This document shows, in pieces, positions 1 through 8,342 of a stretch of DNA of 12,480 nucleotides; the first letter of the stretch is position 1, and the number at the start of each line of letters is the position of its first letter. The stretch is taken from contig CAYGZA010000200.1 in the NCBI GenBank assembly GCA_964354135.1, positions 1 to 12,480 on the forward strand, written 5' to 3'. Below the pieces are notes generated by a model, which saw only the letters and a list, made by a program, of their open reading frames with translations, did no database searches and was not told where the DNA came from. The position numbers and the translations under genes were made by a program. Source of the stretch: CAYGZA01 sp964354135. GTDB taxonomy: Bacteria > Planctomycetota > Planctomycetia > Pirellulales > Thermoguttaceae.

Positions 1-3000
1 GGGATCGCCCGAGGCGTTGCGTACCTGGATGTCGTAGATGTCCGCCGGCCAGCTCGGCACAGCCAACTCGACCTGCATCACGGTGGGGGAGACGAACGTC
101 CTGCGCGTTGGGATATGCACGCTGGAGTCGGACCCGAGGAACTGGACGGTTGTCGTCTCATTGAAGCCGTCGCCGTTAAGTGTGACCGTCGCAGCGGCAC
201 GTCTGCCGTGATACCCCGGCGTCACGTGATCCAAGATGACGTGGTATGGCAACCCGGAAAGGCCGTAGGTGCGTAGGGCGGAGATAGAGTCGGCGTAGAC
301 CAGGATGTAGCAGTCGCCACCGTCCAGCGTTCCCGGCACGACAACTGACGCGTCCAAGCCCGTGCCGCCCACACGGTAGTCGGCCTTTTGCCGGGTGGGT
401 ACCGAGCCGTAGCTTGCGCACAGGGAGTTGACTCCCGACGTGCCCGCGCCATCGAGGTTCAGGCGTAGGTTCTGGCCGGGGTCCAGGTGGACCATGTAGT
501 AGTCGAAGCGGTCGGCCGGGGTGAGGTTACCGGCTACGGCCGTGCCGTCCTTTGGTAGGGGTGAGAGGCTCAGCGGCAGGGCCGCCGAAACAAGAACATT
601 GTTGGCTTCGCCGCTCGCCTCCCGCTCCTGGTTCTTCAGGTCGGCGCGGATGATGATGTAGTAGTTGCCTGGCAGAACGCCGGGAATGAGCACGTCCGCG
701 GCCTGAGCATAAGTGGCCCCTGCGGCCAGACCGCCGGTGTGATCCACCGTTCTGAGCAGCGTGTCGCCGATGTCCCAGGCGTTGTCCGTAGACAAGTAGA
801 CGGCGTCGGTCCAGTCGCCCCAGAGCTGCATTCCGCTGCTGTTGAGTCCCTCCCAGGAAACGTGTACGCTTTGGCCGGCCCAAAGCTGAGTGGACCCAAG
901 CGTCAGGTTCCGCAGTTGCAGGTCCACGTCGACGAGGTTGAACGTCGCCTGGTACACGTCGAGAGGCTGGCCGCCGACGCCGTCACCGTCCTGGTCCAGG
1001 GCATTGCCGGCCCGGTCCGTGATGCCCGGACCGACCCATAATGCATACAGCCCGAATGCGTTTTGTGCCGGAAAAGAGACCCGGAACCGGCTCTCCGTCA
1101 GGCGCGTGATCGCACTTACCGCCACGGTCGAGCTATCCGGTTTGACGAGCACTGCGTCGGCGGTCGTGAAGGACTGCACGTCGATGGGCTCGCTGAAGAC
1201 GACCTCCACACGGTCGATTGTGCCGGCCACGTCGCCGGCCGGAATATGCTGGGCGATCCGCGGCGGAGTCACGTCCCGGATGAATTGGGCCGTGTAGATG
1301 TCGTCAACAGACTCGCCGGGGAGTCCGTCCTGATCCTGATCGAGAAAAACACCGCGGAGGGAGGCAATCTGCGGCCGGACCTCAAGCCGGTAGGTGCCCT
1401 CGGCCGTCTGGGTCGGGATCGTGATGCGCCAGACCTCCATTCCCCCAGGTCGCAACAGTGAAATGCTCGACGGTCTCGTCACCCCCGCGCCGGGGCTCCA
1501 AACGTAAACGTCGTCCGGGGTGAACGTCGCAGGATCGATTGGTCTGCTGAAGGTTAGATCGAAATGGTCGACTAGGTCGAACCAATAGCCCGAGGGAACG
1601 GTGTCAGACGCGACGATGAAGGGCGCAACGTCGGCGCCCGGTAGGTAGATCGTTCCCGCCCCGCCGGCCTGGTATCCGGTGCCGCCAATCCCCGTGGCAT
1701 GACTCCAATCGAAGCTGGTCGAGTTGTAGTAGACCGCGATCCGCCCGCCGCCGCCGCCACCGCCGACACTGTCCAGGCTGTTGCCCCCGTTGGCCGTGAT
1801 TGAACCGCTTCCCGTCAACACGTCCGTGCTGATCCAAATACTCCCCCCAGAGCCCCCGCCGCTGGACTTCACGCCCCCGTCGTTGCGTCCGTTGGCGCCA
1901 TTGGCGGTGATCGTTCCCTCCAGCGTCAGGGTCCCGCTCACGTTCAAACGGATCGCACCACCCCCCGACCCACCTGGTACAAACTTGCTGAAAAAACTAT
2001 CGCCGGATTGGCCCCCCGCAGACCCCAAGTCCACCGGCTCGGTCTGCGAACCGTAGGATGAACCCCCGGTATAGCCCCCGTCTATTCCACCCGAACTGCC
2101 ACCGACCGCACCATAACCCCCGCCGGACCCACCGCGTCTAGACCAGTCGCTGTTGCCGGCCCCCGCACCAGGCCCGCAACCCACACGATAACTACCGCCG
2201 CTGACTCCCACGTACCCTTGCCCGTCCGCGGTGATCCTGCTCCCCGACTCGATCGTCAGGTTCCCCGCATCGATCGTCACGCCCACCCCCGCCCATACCC
2301 CGTCCACTTGGGCCGAAGTGTTCTTTGCCTGGCAGACAAGCGTCGAGTTGCCCGTTGCGTTGAACGCCCCCGCCACGTCCACGCGACTGCCGCCGCCCAA
2401 CGTCACCGTGGATCCGGTGACTGCCAGGCTCGGCGCGTCGATCCGGCAATCCGCCCCCACCGCAAAGGCCGAATTCGTTTCGATGCGCGGCCCGGTCGCC
2501 ACCTGGACGCGAGCGGTCGCGCCCAACGTCAAGGCCGCCGTATTTCGAACCACCAGACTTTGGCAAATCAGGTCTCCAGTTCCTGTCACCGTCAGTTTGG
2601 CGCCGTCCTTGACCGCCAAGTCCTCAAACAGACCGATGGGCACGGAGGTCCATGCCCCACTACGCCCGCCGTTGGCGATCGTCAAGTCGCCGTTGGTCTG
2701 CACGACGGACTTGGTGTAGATCGTTCCCGCCCCGCCGGCCTGGTATCCGGTGCCGCCAATCCCCGTGGCATGACTCCAATCGAAGCTGGTCGAGTTGTAG
2801 TAGACCGCGATCCGCCCGCCGCCGCCGCCACCGCCGACACTGTCCAGGCTGTTGCCCCCGTTGGCCGTGATTGAACCGCTTCCCGTCAACACGTCCGTGC
2901 TGATCCAAATACTCCCCCCAGAGCCCCCGCCGCTGGACTTCACGCCCCCGTCGTTGCGTCCGTTGGCGCCATTGGCGGTGATCGTTCCCTCCAGCGTCAG

Positions 3001-4042
3001 GGTCCCGCTTACGTTCAGACGGATCGCACCGCCGCCTGATCCTCCTGGCGCGTACTTCCCCCAGAAGCTATCACCGGATTGCCCTCCAGAAGACCCTAAG
3101 TCCACCGGCTGGATGTATGAACCATACAATGAACCCCCGGCGTAACCCCCATCTGGTCCACCCGAAATACCGCCGACCGCCCCATGTCCCCCCCCGGATC
3201 CTCCGCGTGATGACCAGTCGCTGTTGCCGGCCCCTGCACCAGGCCCGCAGCCCACACGGTAACCACCTCCGGCAACTCCCACATAACCTTGTCCGTCCGC
3301 GGTGATCCTGCTCCCCAACTCGATCGTCAGGTTCCCCGGCCTCGATCGCCACGCCGACCCCTGCCCACACTCCGCCCACTTGCGCGGATGTGTTCTTCCC
3401 TTGAGCGAGAATCGTGGAATCTCCGGTAACCGTAACATCGCCGACCACGCGGACCGTCGTGCCGCCGCGAATACTCAGAGTGCAGCCTCCCACGACGATG
3501 ATGTCCCTGAGTTCAAGGGCTTCGACGACAGACACGCCGCTGCTGGCAACAGACATCGTCCAGAAGTCGCCTCGCACACGGTCGATCAGCCCAGCGGAGC
3601 CGCTGTTGAACGTGATCGAGGAATTGTTGCCGGGGATCGTGCAATCCGCGAGGTTCACACGCCCGCCGCTGCGAACAACGACGTTGTTGTAGTCGCCCGC
3701 AAGCGTCGCTCCAGTTGCCGCCAGAGTGCCGAGAACCGTCAGCCCGAACGCACTGCCGTGATCCTCGTAGCGCACTCCCGCGCCGACAGTCAAGGTAACT
3801 CCTGAGTCGATATAGAGGTTGCCCACTAAGACATACGGCTCCGCGACGTTGTCCCACAGCGTGTTCTGCGTTATGTGGCCGCTCACGTCCGTCAGTAGGT
3901 GCCTCGGCTCTAGGCATTCCAGCCGTGGTCGCCAGGTGTGTGTGGGCCGCAAGTCCCCCCGCTCGTGTCGATGCTTACGACCTGCGGCCTGCGCGCGTTT
4001 CCTTTTCGTCAATTCACCTGTGAGCCAAGCTAGGTTTCGCAT
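1..4042 (-). CDS. Giant exported LEPR-XLL repeat protein, frameshifted, C-terminus outside window
   Basis: Large exported protein, probably cell-surface or adhesive; it enters at position 4042 and runs off the left edge. The start ATG at 4042 is preceded by an AAGGGAGG ribosome site (4050-4057, 7-nt spacer). Residues 1-40 are basic, and LEPRHLL at 44-50 is the planctomycetal LEPR-XLL export-associated motif. Then come beta-helix-like, glycine-rich repeats (about 51-800) with a duplicated unit. Two Ig-like domains of the SbsA/Big_5 type follow (about 805-920 and 921-1040), ending in Asp-rich DQDQDG and DQDGDG loops that may bind calcium. A CARDB-like domain (about 1040-1162), a PPC-like beta domain (about 1163-1270) and the start of an IPT/TIG-like domain complete the visible part. 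The first frame stops at 3071 (323 codons). A one-base excess at 3334-3341 must be removed to join it to the next frame, which I checked triplet by triplet and found free of stops down to base 1. Domain names come from motif reading; function is inferred. Confidence 0.85.
1645..1941 (-). repeat. Intragenic direct repeat, copy A (297 bp identical to copy B)
   Basis: These 297 bases (99 codons, about residues 701-799 of the surface protein) match 2716-3012 base for base by eye, at an offset of 1071 bp, an in-frame 357 codons. They encode glycine-rich beta-helix-like turns, including a run of seven glycines just before RIAVYYNSTS. Beyond 1942 the two copies still correspond at protein level to about 2390, but with many silent and replacement differences. 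To the left, at 1644, similarity ends abruptly as the first Ig-like domain begins. Confidence 0.92.
2716..3012 (-). repeat. Intragenic direct repeat, copy B (297 bp identical to copy A)
   Basis: Partner of the block at 1645-1941, about residues 344-442. The first mismatch on the right is at 3013 (T here, C in copy A). From there to about 3465 the copies stay alignable but clearly diverged, sharing for example KNTSAQV and GVWAGVGV. Perfect identity ending sharply inside an older repeat suggests recent gene conversion or partial re-duplication. Short-read assemblies could also collapse or mis-join here. Confidence 0.92.
3334..3341 (-). other. One-base frameshift site in the surface protein gene
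   Basis: Aligned with the paralogous repeat at 2263-2271, this stretch carries one extra base: CCCCGGCCTCGATCG against CCCCGCATCGATCG on the plus strand. On the coding strand it is the run GGCCGGGGAAC. Reading shifts from the frame that began at 4042 to the frame that stays open to position 1. The change falls around residue 235. It may be a sequencing or assembly error in a homopolymer, a recent inactivating mutation, or a site of ribosomal +1 slippage. Confidence 0.8.
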
Positions 4043-4156
4043 GGTGAACCCTCCCTTGACGGCAGGTAACCCGGGACGGGGGCTGTTCGGCCCAGCGACG
4101 ACACCACGCGCTGTCGGCATGTCCGGCTAGCACCGGTCCCGCGCCGTGCCATGGTG

Positions 4157-4183
4157 GACGGCCGCGTCAAGCCCCGGGTTTCC
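4157..4183 (-). promoter_or_regulatory. Candidate ECF-type promoter for the surface protein gene
   Basis: On the minus strand GGAAAC (4178-4183) is followed after 17 nt by CGTC (4157-4160). This resembles the GGAAC/TGAAAC and CGTC elements used by many ECF sigma factors. It sits just past the kinase stop codon (4190-4192), and transcription would begin near 4150, giving a leader of about 108 nt. The motif is short and the region GC-rich, so a chance match is quite possible. Its appeal is that an ECF sigma gene lies upstream in the same cluster. Confidence 0.3.
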
Positions 4184-4189
4184 AGTCGC

Positions 4190-7087
4190 TTAGTCGCTTC
4201 TTGGGTCTGCGTTTCTTGACGTTTCTGGTATCTCAACCTCGGCCGACATGCGGATCGAGTCGATGGTCGCTTGCAGAAAGACCTCGTGTTGCGGCTCCGT
4301 GCCGATCTCCATCGGTTCGTCGGTGTCGCGAATCGCAAAGTGCTGGAATCGCCCGGGCATGGTGAAGCCGTGATACGCGGCCCACGGGCCGTCCTCTGCG
4401 CGGACGTAAAGGCTGTTGCGGACGCCGTCATAGACCGCGATGACCTCCACCCACCTGTCCAACGGCACGGGTTTGGATGCCACAGCGCAATCCCCTAAAT
4501 CCACCCCGTTTTGGGCCTGGAACTGCAGGCTTCCGTCGGCCCCGACGTGGAGGCTGAAGGAATCGTCCTCCGGGCCACGGGCATCGAACAAGGGGCCCCA
4601 TTTTCGCACCAGGGCCACGCTCCCCTTGGGGAAAGCGTGCAGCTTGAAGACGGCACGAAGGCTGAGCTGCTTCATTCCCGACTGTGAGGGGCTATCCGGG
4701 ATGCGAACGAACCCGTCCTTGCCATTCAGGAGGAGGGCTTTCCCTTCGCGCCCTTCGACCCATTGAAAGCCGCCATGGAGCGTGCCGTGATTTCCGCTGC
4801 CTGACGAGTCCCTGACGATCGTCCCTTGTCCCTCATCGAACTCCCACGCGGCCTGTGCCCGAGGGCCGAGGGATTCGACGCGGAGATTCCGGAAGAACGC
4901 TATCCCAGGCTTGAAGCAGGCGTCCGCGGCTATCAATCCGACCGAGCCGGCGCGCATGGGTGAGTCCTGGTCCTCGGCGTCCAGCACGAACTGCCCGTCG
5001 ATGAAGGCCCGCATCGAGTTCCCTGCCGCCTCGACGCGCAGCCGGTGGTACTTCTCACGCAGCAGCACGTACTCTTTCCGCGCGATCGTCGGACCTCCAT
5101 ACACCGGCGCGGAGACCTTTTGGCCGCGCGAGGCGGGCGATTCGGGCTGGAGGCTGTACTTCCTAAACTCAACGGCCGGGAGCTGTTGATAGCCGGCATT
5201 GGATTCCGGCAATCGCACCTGGAACGTATAGAACCGCCCCTGCCCGTCCCGGCGGAAGGTGATCCCTGCCACGCCTTGGTCCAGACGCATGTCGCACTCG
5301 ACGGCATAGTCACGCCACGACGCCGACGGCCCGAAGGCAAAAGCGCAGTAGTAAGGTTGTTCCATCCGTACCGCCAGCGAGCCGCCTTCGACCTTCCACG
5401 CCCCGCGGGCCGTCTGCCAGTGTTGTGGCAGCCCGGGGCCTGGTTCGGAGAAACGCTCCTCATGGAGAAGGCCCGTGCCCGGTCGAGCTCGGATGACCGC
5501 AGCCGGGCCGCCTCGCTTCTTGGTACGGTCTTCGCCGGCGATCGCTGGTCCGGCGGGCGCCGGCAGAGTTACTTGGACTTGGCCGCGAGAGTCGATGTCC
5601 ACCCGGCTCCCATCGGGCACGTTGAGTTCTGCCTCTTGGCCATCCGGCTGTCTGACCCGCACGATGACGCCCCAGTACACAATGCCCCCCAAAGACAAGA
5701 GCAGGCACGCCAGTGCAACGACGATCCGCCAACGGCGGCGAGCGGTCCGCGGTTTCGGGGAAGATGCCTCGTGTTCCCCTTCTAGCCCTTCCACGGCCCT
5801 CTTGACGATCGACTCCAAGCCGGCGCCAGAGCCCGCACAAGGGTCCTCGGCAGCGCGCCCGCCGAGTCTTACGGAAGCCTCGGCGCGCAAGGCCAAGCGG
5901 GGCAGGTCGCACCCCGTCGTGAACCCAACCACCGCCCGAGCAACCTCTGCCGGTGTAGCAAACCGGTCGGCCGGGTTTTTGGCCAGCATCCGTTGGACGA
6001 CAGCACCTAACTCGGGCAGGACCTCCGGCCGCAGCTTCCCGATCGGTTCAACGGGCTTCGTGCGATGGGCCATCATCTGGTCCGGCGGGGTCCGATACTC
6101 CGCGCCGCCGAAAGGCGGCCGGCCGGCAAGCAACTTGTAGAGCGTGCAACCCAGACTGTAGATGTCCGCACGGACATCGACCTGGTGGCTGTCGCTGCCC
6201 TGTTCCGGCGCCATGTAGCTGGCCGTCCCCATAACCTGTTGGGCGGCCGTCAGGTCTTCGGCCAGCCTTCCCAAGGCGCCATGGCCGTCCGTCAACTCCT
6301 CGCCCGTGGGCTGGTCACCCTTCAATAGGGCAAGACCCAGGTCCAGGATCTTTAACTGGCCGCCGCGGCTGAGGATCAAATTCGACGGTTTGATGTCGCG
6401 GTGGATCAAGCCGTGCTCATGGGCGTATTGCAGGCCCGTTGCGGCTTGACGGATCAGCTCGCAGGCATCCGGGATCGGCAGCGGGCCGTGCCATCGCACG
6501 AGCTCGCCCAGGTCCACGCCGTCCACGTACTCCATAACGAGAAACCACGTCCCCTCGATTTCCCGGGCGTCGTAGGCTTGAACGATATTGGGGTGGTTGA
6601 CCCGTCCGACAGCCTCCATCTCGCGCTCAAAGCGGGCGATGGCCCGCTGGTACTGCATGGACCTTGTGGGCAGGATCTTGAGGGCGACGAGCCGCTTGAG
6701 CTTGGTGTGCCGGGCCCTGTAAACCACCCCCATCCCGCCTTCACCCAACTTCTCCAGCAACTGGTATTCGCCCAACTCGCGGAGAACGGTCGGCTCCGTT
6801 AACTCTGCATCAGGCAGAGTCCGAACACGGAAGGCCCCTCCCGCCTGCTCCTTCATGCGGATCACAGCCTCACGGCACTCAGGCTCTGCCGCGTACGGGT
6901 CCGCCGCTGGCGGCCGGCGCAGTTGGGCGACCAGGGTATCGTTAGCCTCGCCTAGCGTCGCAAGCCCTGCCTGGCAATCAGGGCAGGTGCTGATGTGCGC
7001 GATCACGCCTTCAGCCGTCGGTTCGGAAAGCTCGCCTGTCTCATAGGCCAGCAGCACCTGGCGACTTGGGCAGTTCTCAGCGGCCAT
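4190..7087 (-). CDS. Membrane Ser/Thr protein kinase with anti-sigma-type zinc motif and exported LamG-like tail
   Basis: A 965-residue single-pass protein that probably phosphorylates Ser/Thr residues of cytoplasmic partners in response to an external cue. The N-terminus has C6 and H31-x3-C35-x2-C38, the motif of zinc-binding anti-sigma factors (ZAS). The Hanks-type kinase domain spans about 108-390: glycine loop GEGGMG (115-120), ATP-binding lysine in VALK (K137), catalytic HRDIKPSN (229-236; D231), DLG in place of DFG (249-251), and TASYMAPEQ (288-296). All key catalytic residues are present. A basic stretch (448-454) precedes a membrane segment at about 455-476. Outside lie a small beta region (477-510), a LamG/DUF1080-like domain (about 538-740) and a Laminin_G_3-like domain (about 745-950). 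The ATG follows a GGAGAGGGG ribosome site. The gene lies 121 bp after the ECF sigma gene, which suggests that this sigma factor is its partner. Kinase assignment is firm; the ligand is unknown. Confidence 0.93.
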   Translation of the reverse strand: MAAENCPSRQVLLAYETGELSEPTAEGVIAHISTCPDCQAGLATLGEANDTLVAQLRRPPAADPYAAEPECREAVIRMKEQAGGAFRVRTLPDAELTEPTVLRELGEYQLLEKLGEGGMGVVYRARHTKLKRLVALKILPTRSMQYQRAIARFEREMEAVGRVNHPNIVQAYDAREIEGTWFLVMEYVDGVDLGELVRWHGPLPIPDACELIRQAATGLQYAHEHGLIHRDIKPSNLILSRGGQLKILDLGLALLKGDQPTGEELTDGHGALGRLAEDLTAAQQVMGTASYMAPEQGSDSHQVDVRADIYSLGCTLYKLLAGRPPFGGAEYRTPPDQMMAHRTKPVEPIGKLRPEVLPELGAVVQRMLAKNPADRFATPAEVARAVVGFTTGCDLPRLALRAEASVRLGGRAAEDPCAGSGAGLESIVKRAVEGLEGEHEASSPKPRTARRRWRIVVALACLLLSLGGIVYWGVIVRVRQPDGQEAELNVPDGSRVDIDSRGQVQVTLPAPAGPAIAGEDRTKKRGGPAAVIRARPGTGLLHEERFSEPGPGLPQHWQTARGAWKVEGGSLAVRMEQPYYCAFAFGPSASWRDYAVECDMRLDQGVAGITFRRDGQGRFYTFQVRLPESNAGYQQLPAVEFRKYSLQPESPASRGQKVSAPVYGGPTIARKEYVLLREKYHRLRVEAAGNSMRAFIDGQFVLDAEDQDSPMRAGSVGLIAADACFKPGIAFFRNLRVESLGPRAQAAWEFDEGQGTIVRDSSGSGNHGTLHGGFQWVEGREGKALLLNGKDGFVRIPDSPSQSGMKQLSLRAVFKLHAFPKGSVALVRKWGPLFDARGPEDDSFSLHVGADGSLQFQAQNGVDLGDCAVASKPVPLDRWVEVIAVYDGVRNSLYVRAEDGPWAAYHGFTMPGRFQHFAIRDTDEPMEIGTEPQHEVFLQATIDSIRMSAEVEIPETSRNADPRSD

Positions 7088-7137
7088 CTGACCCCTCTCC
7101 GTCGGTGACGGTCAAAGTCGGGTCCCACAAAAACAAC

Positions 7138-7160
7138 GCGAGAACCCTGGAGAATCTCGC
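7138..7160 (-). terminator. Weak terminator or attenuator hairpin between sigma factor and kinase genes
   Basis: On the minus strand GCGAGA pairs with TCTCGC across an 11-nt loop, and GTTGTTTTTG follows. A six-pair stem with a T-rich tail looks like a weak intrinsic terminator after the sigma gene stop. It could lower kinase expression relative to the sigma factor in a shared transcript. The stem is short, so function is uncertain. Confidence 0.35.
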
Positions 7161-7208
7161 ACGGCTTTTGACAAGCCCAACTTCTGGGTGGTGGCCCCCG
7201 GACAGCTG

Positions 7209-7817
7209 CTACTCGATCAGTCCATCGAGATGCTGACGTATCCTCCGGCGGACGCGGTACTTGGCGTCGTAGACCGCCTGAAGGCTGATCCCCAGTTGCT
7301 CGGCGACTGCGGTCGCATCCCGCTTCTCCACAGTCACCAACCAGAAAGCCCGCCAAGTCCGTTCTTCAACCCCCGCGCGGATCAGTTCCACGGCGCGGTG
7401 CTCCAGGGAGTTGTCTTGGTCAGGGGCGGACGCTTCGGGCTCTCGAGCAGGTACTCGAACGAGCCGCTCTTGGGCCTCCGTGCCTCCCTCGGCTTGAGGC
7501 TGGCCCTGTCGCCGGCGAAGGTGGTCCCGGACCTTGTTCCTGGTGATCGTCCATAGCCAACCGCGAAAGCTGTCGCCGGGGCGGTCTCGATGGTAGGCCT
7601 TGAGACTGGCCAGGACGGCAGCAAAGACGTCTTGGGCCACATCGGCTGCGTCCGCGGCTTGCAGGTCGAACTGCCGACACCACCGGTAGATCAACGGGCT
7701 GTACAGATCGCTCAACCGCCGCCACGCCTCCGTATCCCCTGTTCTCGCCCGCTCCAACATGCTGGAGGAGGTCGATTCGGGACCGATCAAACCCAACCGA
7801 TGTCCGGCGTCGCCCAT
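7209..7817 (-). CDS. ECF-type RNA polymerase sigma factor
   Basis: A 202-residue sigma-70 family protein of the extracytoplasmic-function type, which directs RNA polymerase to a specific promoter set. Region 2 spans about 36-103, with LIYRWCRQF, DAADVAQDVF and the promoter-melting stretch SFRGWLWTITRNKVRDHLRR. A variable linker (about 104-138) leads to region 4 (about 140-198), whose helix-turn-helix AVAEQLGISLQAVYDAKYRV contacts the -35 element. The form QAVYDAKYRVRRRIRQHL is typical of planctomycetal ECF factors. GAGGG lies 6 nt before the ATG at 7817, which supports that start; M20 is also possible, because ECF homology begins about there (LERARTGDTEAW). The next gene encodes a kinase with a zinc anti-sigma motif, as in the ECF groups linked to Ser/Thr kinases, so activity is probably controlled by phosphorylation or sequestration (inference). 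The exact ECF group cannot be decided by eye. Confidence 0.93.
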   Translation of the reverse strand: MGDAGHRLGLIGPESTSSSMLERARTGDTEAWRRLSDLYSPLIYRWCRQFDLQAADAADVAQDVFAAVLASLKAYHRDRPGDSFRGWLWTITRNKVRDHLRRRQGQPQAEGGTEAQERLVRVPAREPEASAPDQDNSLEHRAVELIRAGVEERTWRAFWLVTVEKRDATAVAEQLGISLQAVYDAKYRVRRRIRQHLDGLIE

Positions 7818-7870
7818 AGAAACCCTCGCGCAACTGAGCGGGTTTGCCTGCCGTGCCGAGAGTCAAGATT

Positions 7871-7899
7871 GCAGACCAACGCGTCTGAGTTGGTCCTGC
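7871..7899. promoter_or_regulatory. Inverted repeat in the sigma factor gene leader
   Basis: GCAGACCAAC (7871-7880) and GTTGGTCCTGC (7889-7899) are complementary over ten pairs with one bulged base, around an 8-nt loop. The repeat begins about 8 nt downstream of the predicted start of transcription. It could be an operator for a dimeric regulator or an RNA hairpin in the leader. No T run follows, so it is not a terminator. Confidence 0.45.
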
Positions 7900-7913
7900 G
7901 ATCAGGCGAGGCG

Positions 7914-7942
7914 AGTGTACCCCCAACGGCGGAAGGCGTCAA
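7914..7942 (-). promoter_or_regulatory. Sigma70-like promoter for the sigma factor gene
   Basis: Minus strand: TTGACG (7937-7942), exactly 17 nt, then TACACT (7914-7919). The -35 matches the consensus at five of six positions and the -10 at four of six, with ideal spacing. Transcription would start near 7907, about 90 nt before the ATG at 7817. It is the best housekeeping-type promoter I found in the window, though planctomycetal promoters are poorly characterised. Confidence 0.45.
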
Positions 7943-8078
7943 CGGGCCAAAGAGCGGCCGAACAGTGACTTCCCGTCGGGTTTCAAAACGTTGTCCCTCG
8001 GAACCGCTGGGCAGAACGCGGTTTGTGGCGACAAGCTGGGAGGATCGTTGTCGTGATCTCATGAGGGGTCCGCGAACG

Positions 8079-8195
8079 ATGTCCTCCGTCTACGTCAGCC
8101 CGTGCAACGGGATGGACACCGCCCTCGTGAAACAAGTCGAGGTGGAACCGGACCAGATCCGAGTCATATACAAGGTCGCCCCCAACCCCTGTTGA
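8079..8195 (+). pseudogene. Remnant of a site-specific recombinase C-terminus (tentative)
   Basis: A 38-codon stretch from ATG 8079 to TGA 8193-8195 ends in VEVEPDQIRVIYKVAPNPC. The pattern of a charged strand followed by IRV-aromatic-KV and a Pro-rich end resembles the very C-terminal tail of large serine recombinases (resolvase-integrase proteins with a recombinase zinc-ribbon domain) common in planctomycetes. None of the catalytic domain is visible upstream: that frame continues through unrelated-looking sequence. This is recognition by resemblance only, and the stretch is short enough to be coincidence. Confidence 0.35.
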
Positions 8196-8218
8196 CGGAT
8201 TTTCCGGCCGAGGCGAGG

Positions 8219-8252
8219 TGCAAGATTGTCCGATGCAGATTGGTGCAGATTG
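8219..8252 (+). repeat. Short iterated TGCAGATTG motif
   Basis: TGCAGATTG occurs at 8234-8242 and 8244-8252, a 10-bp period. A near copy with one extra A, TGCAAGATTG, lies at 8219-8228. Such clusters can be protein-binding sites next to recombination sites or simple slippage products; nothing else marks this one. Confidence 0.4.
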
Positions 8253-8342
8253 ACGCAAGCAGGATATCGCGGCCGGGAGCACCGCGGCCCATCTCTCTCG
8301 CCGCAACTGGCTAGGCCCGTTTCGGTTTGGGCGATTCTGTCT

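Noticed and set aside
1741..1770. GCC-rich tract resembling a trinucleotide expansion or CRISPR-like repeat
   Set aside because: It encodes the seven-glycine turn of the surface protein and occurs once per repeat unit. There is no spacer-repeat pattern anywhere in the window.
2218..2874. Plus-strand open frames across the repeat region (for example 2218-2874 and 2852-3145)
   Set aside because: They recur in both repeat copies simply because the DNA is duplicated. Proline-rich translations such as PPEPPPLDF are the antisense of glycine-rich beta-helix codons.
4043..4120. An upstream ATG at 4120 for the surface protein gene
   Set aside because: No ribosome site precedes it, whereas the ATG at 4042 has AAGGGAGG at ideal distance. 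The extra 26 residues lack family character.
5045..5785. 246-residue plus-strand frame within the kinase gene
   Set aside because: It is antisense to the membrane and LamG-coding part of the kinase, with no recognisable domain.
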